From contig JAILXT010000001.1 in assembly GCA_045430345.1 (NCBI GenBank), positions 1,354,953 through 1,418,952 of the forward strand: 64,000 nucleotides of DNA, in the 5' to 3' direction. Source of the DNA: Agarilytica sp045430345. Lineage in GTDB: Bacteria; Pseudomonadota; Gammaproteobacteria; Pseudomonadales; Cellvibrionaceae. This document shows, one piece after another, positions 63,936 to 64,000 of this stretch. How positions within the stretch are numbered: the stretch's first letter is position 1; each line of letters starts with the position of its first letter. The notes beneath the pieces were generated by a model that had not been told where the DNA came from, searched no databases, and worked only from the letters and a program-made list of their open reading frames with translations. The position numbers and the translations under genes are program-made.

Positions 63936-64000
63936 ACTCTCAGATTGATGACCTTGATATTCCCCACCAAAAGTAGACACATTTTTAGGCGCACCTAAGC

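Larger units (their letters stand above)
57542..64000 (-). mobile_element. Distal end of a chromosomal integron cassette array (12 attC sites, continues past the window)
   Basis: From 57857 rightwards, small minus-strand genes alternate with palindromic sites of 57-141 nt. On the minus strand each site opens with an RYYYAAC-like R'' core just after a gene's stop and closes with a GTT-type R' core before the next gene. In nine of eleven complete cassettes the R' 7-mer at the start equals the R'' 7-mer at the end. Cassette genes face left, so intI/attI should lie to the right. Gene content and terminal remnant fit an old sedentary array; no integrase is in the window. Confidence 0.93.

Overview
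The window is about 64 kb of chromosome from a Gram-negative gammaproteobacterium. The block rpsB-tsf-pyrH-frr-uppS-cdsA-dxr-rseP-bamA-skp-lpxD-fabZ-lpxA-lpxB-rnhB, the Pseudomonas-like block map-glnD-dapC...dapD-dapE, FNR, FecI/FecR signalling and a TonB-dependent receptor with an N-terminal signalling domain all fit a marine or aquatic Pseudomonas/Oceanospirillales/Cellvibrio-like lineage. No rRNA or tRNA gene was seen, and nothing fixes the species.

Layout. 1-8.3 kb: the tail of an unknown gene, a secreted glutaminyl cyclotransferase, a periplasmic solute-binding protein, then a cell-surface-signalling locus (TonB receptor divergent from a FecI-type sigma factor and FecR-type regulator) followed by a secreted type-B carboxylesterase. 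8.3-13.3 kb: an AT-rich gap, the sirtuin cobB, a perfect FNR box in front of a HemN-like protein that has lost its radical-SAM cysteines, fnr itself, a DUF4202 protein and an unknown secreted protein. 13.3-25.4 kb: guaBA, xseA, a KefB-type antiporter, an orphan ABC ATPase, a RoxA/MauG-like di-haem cytochrome, gabD, a small membrane-anchored helical protein and a PilZ protein. 25.5-40.7 kb: the conserved minus-strand translation/envelope block, with a likely S2 leader and a stringent-type promoter in front of rpsB. 41-53.7 kb: plus-strand map, glnD, dapC, nth, a GGDEF-EAL protein, an ArsC-like reductase, dapD, dapE, moaC, moaD, moaE and a small membrane protein. 53.7-57.5 kb: rsmJ, an MFS transporter divergent from a GlxA-type regulator, and a secreted glutaredoxin.

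57.5-64 kb is the accessory part: the distal end of a chromosomal integron cassette array. Twelve attC sites delimit twelve cassettes whose genes all read on the minus strand, so the integrase and attI should lie beyond the right edge. In nine of the eleven cassettes with both ends visible, the 7-base R' core at the cassette start is identical to the R'' core at its end. The cassettes encode small secreted proteins, two lipoproteins, a GNAT acetyltransferase and unknowns; two have no convincing gene. Four of the secreted proteins look like diverged members of one family, and one of these carries an A-AAA-AAG heptamer directly before a stop codon, with the family's C-terminal half continuing in the -1 frame. 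Beyond the last attC lies a truncated C-terminal piece of a subclass B1 metallo-beta-lactamase.

The best leads are this cassette array with its secreted-protein family, frameshift and beta-lactamase remnant, and the FNR-box/HemN-like pseudoenzyme locus.
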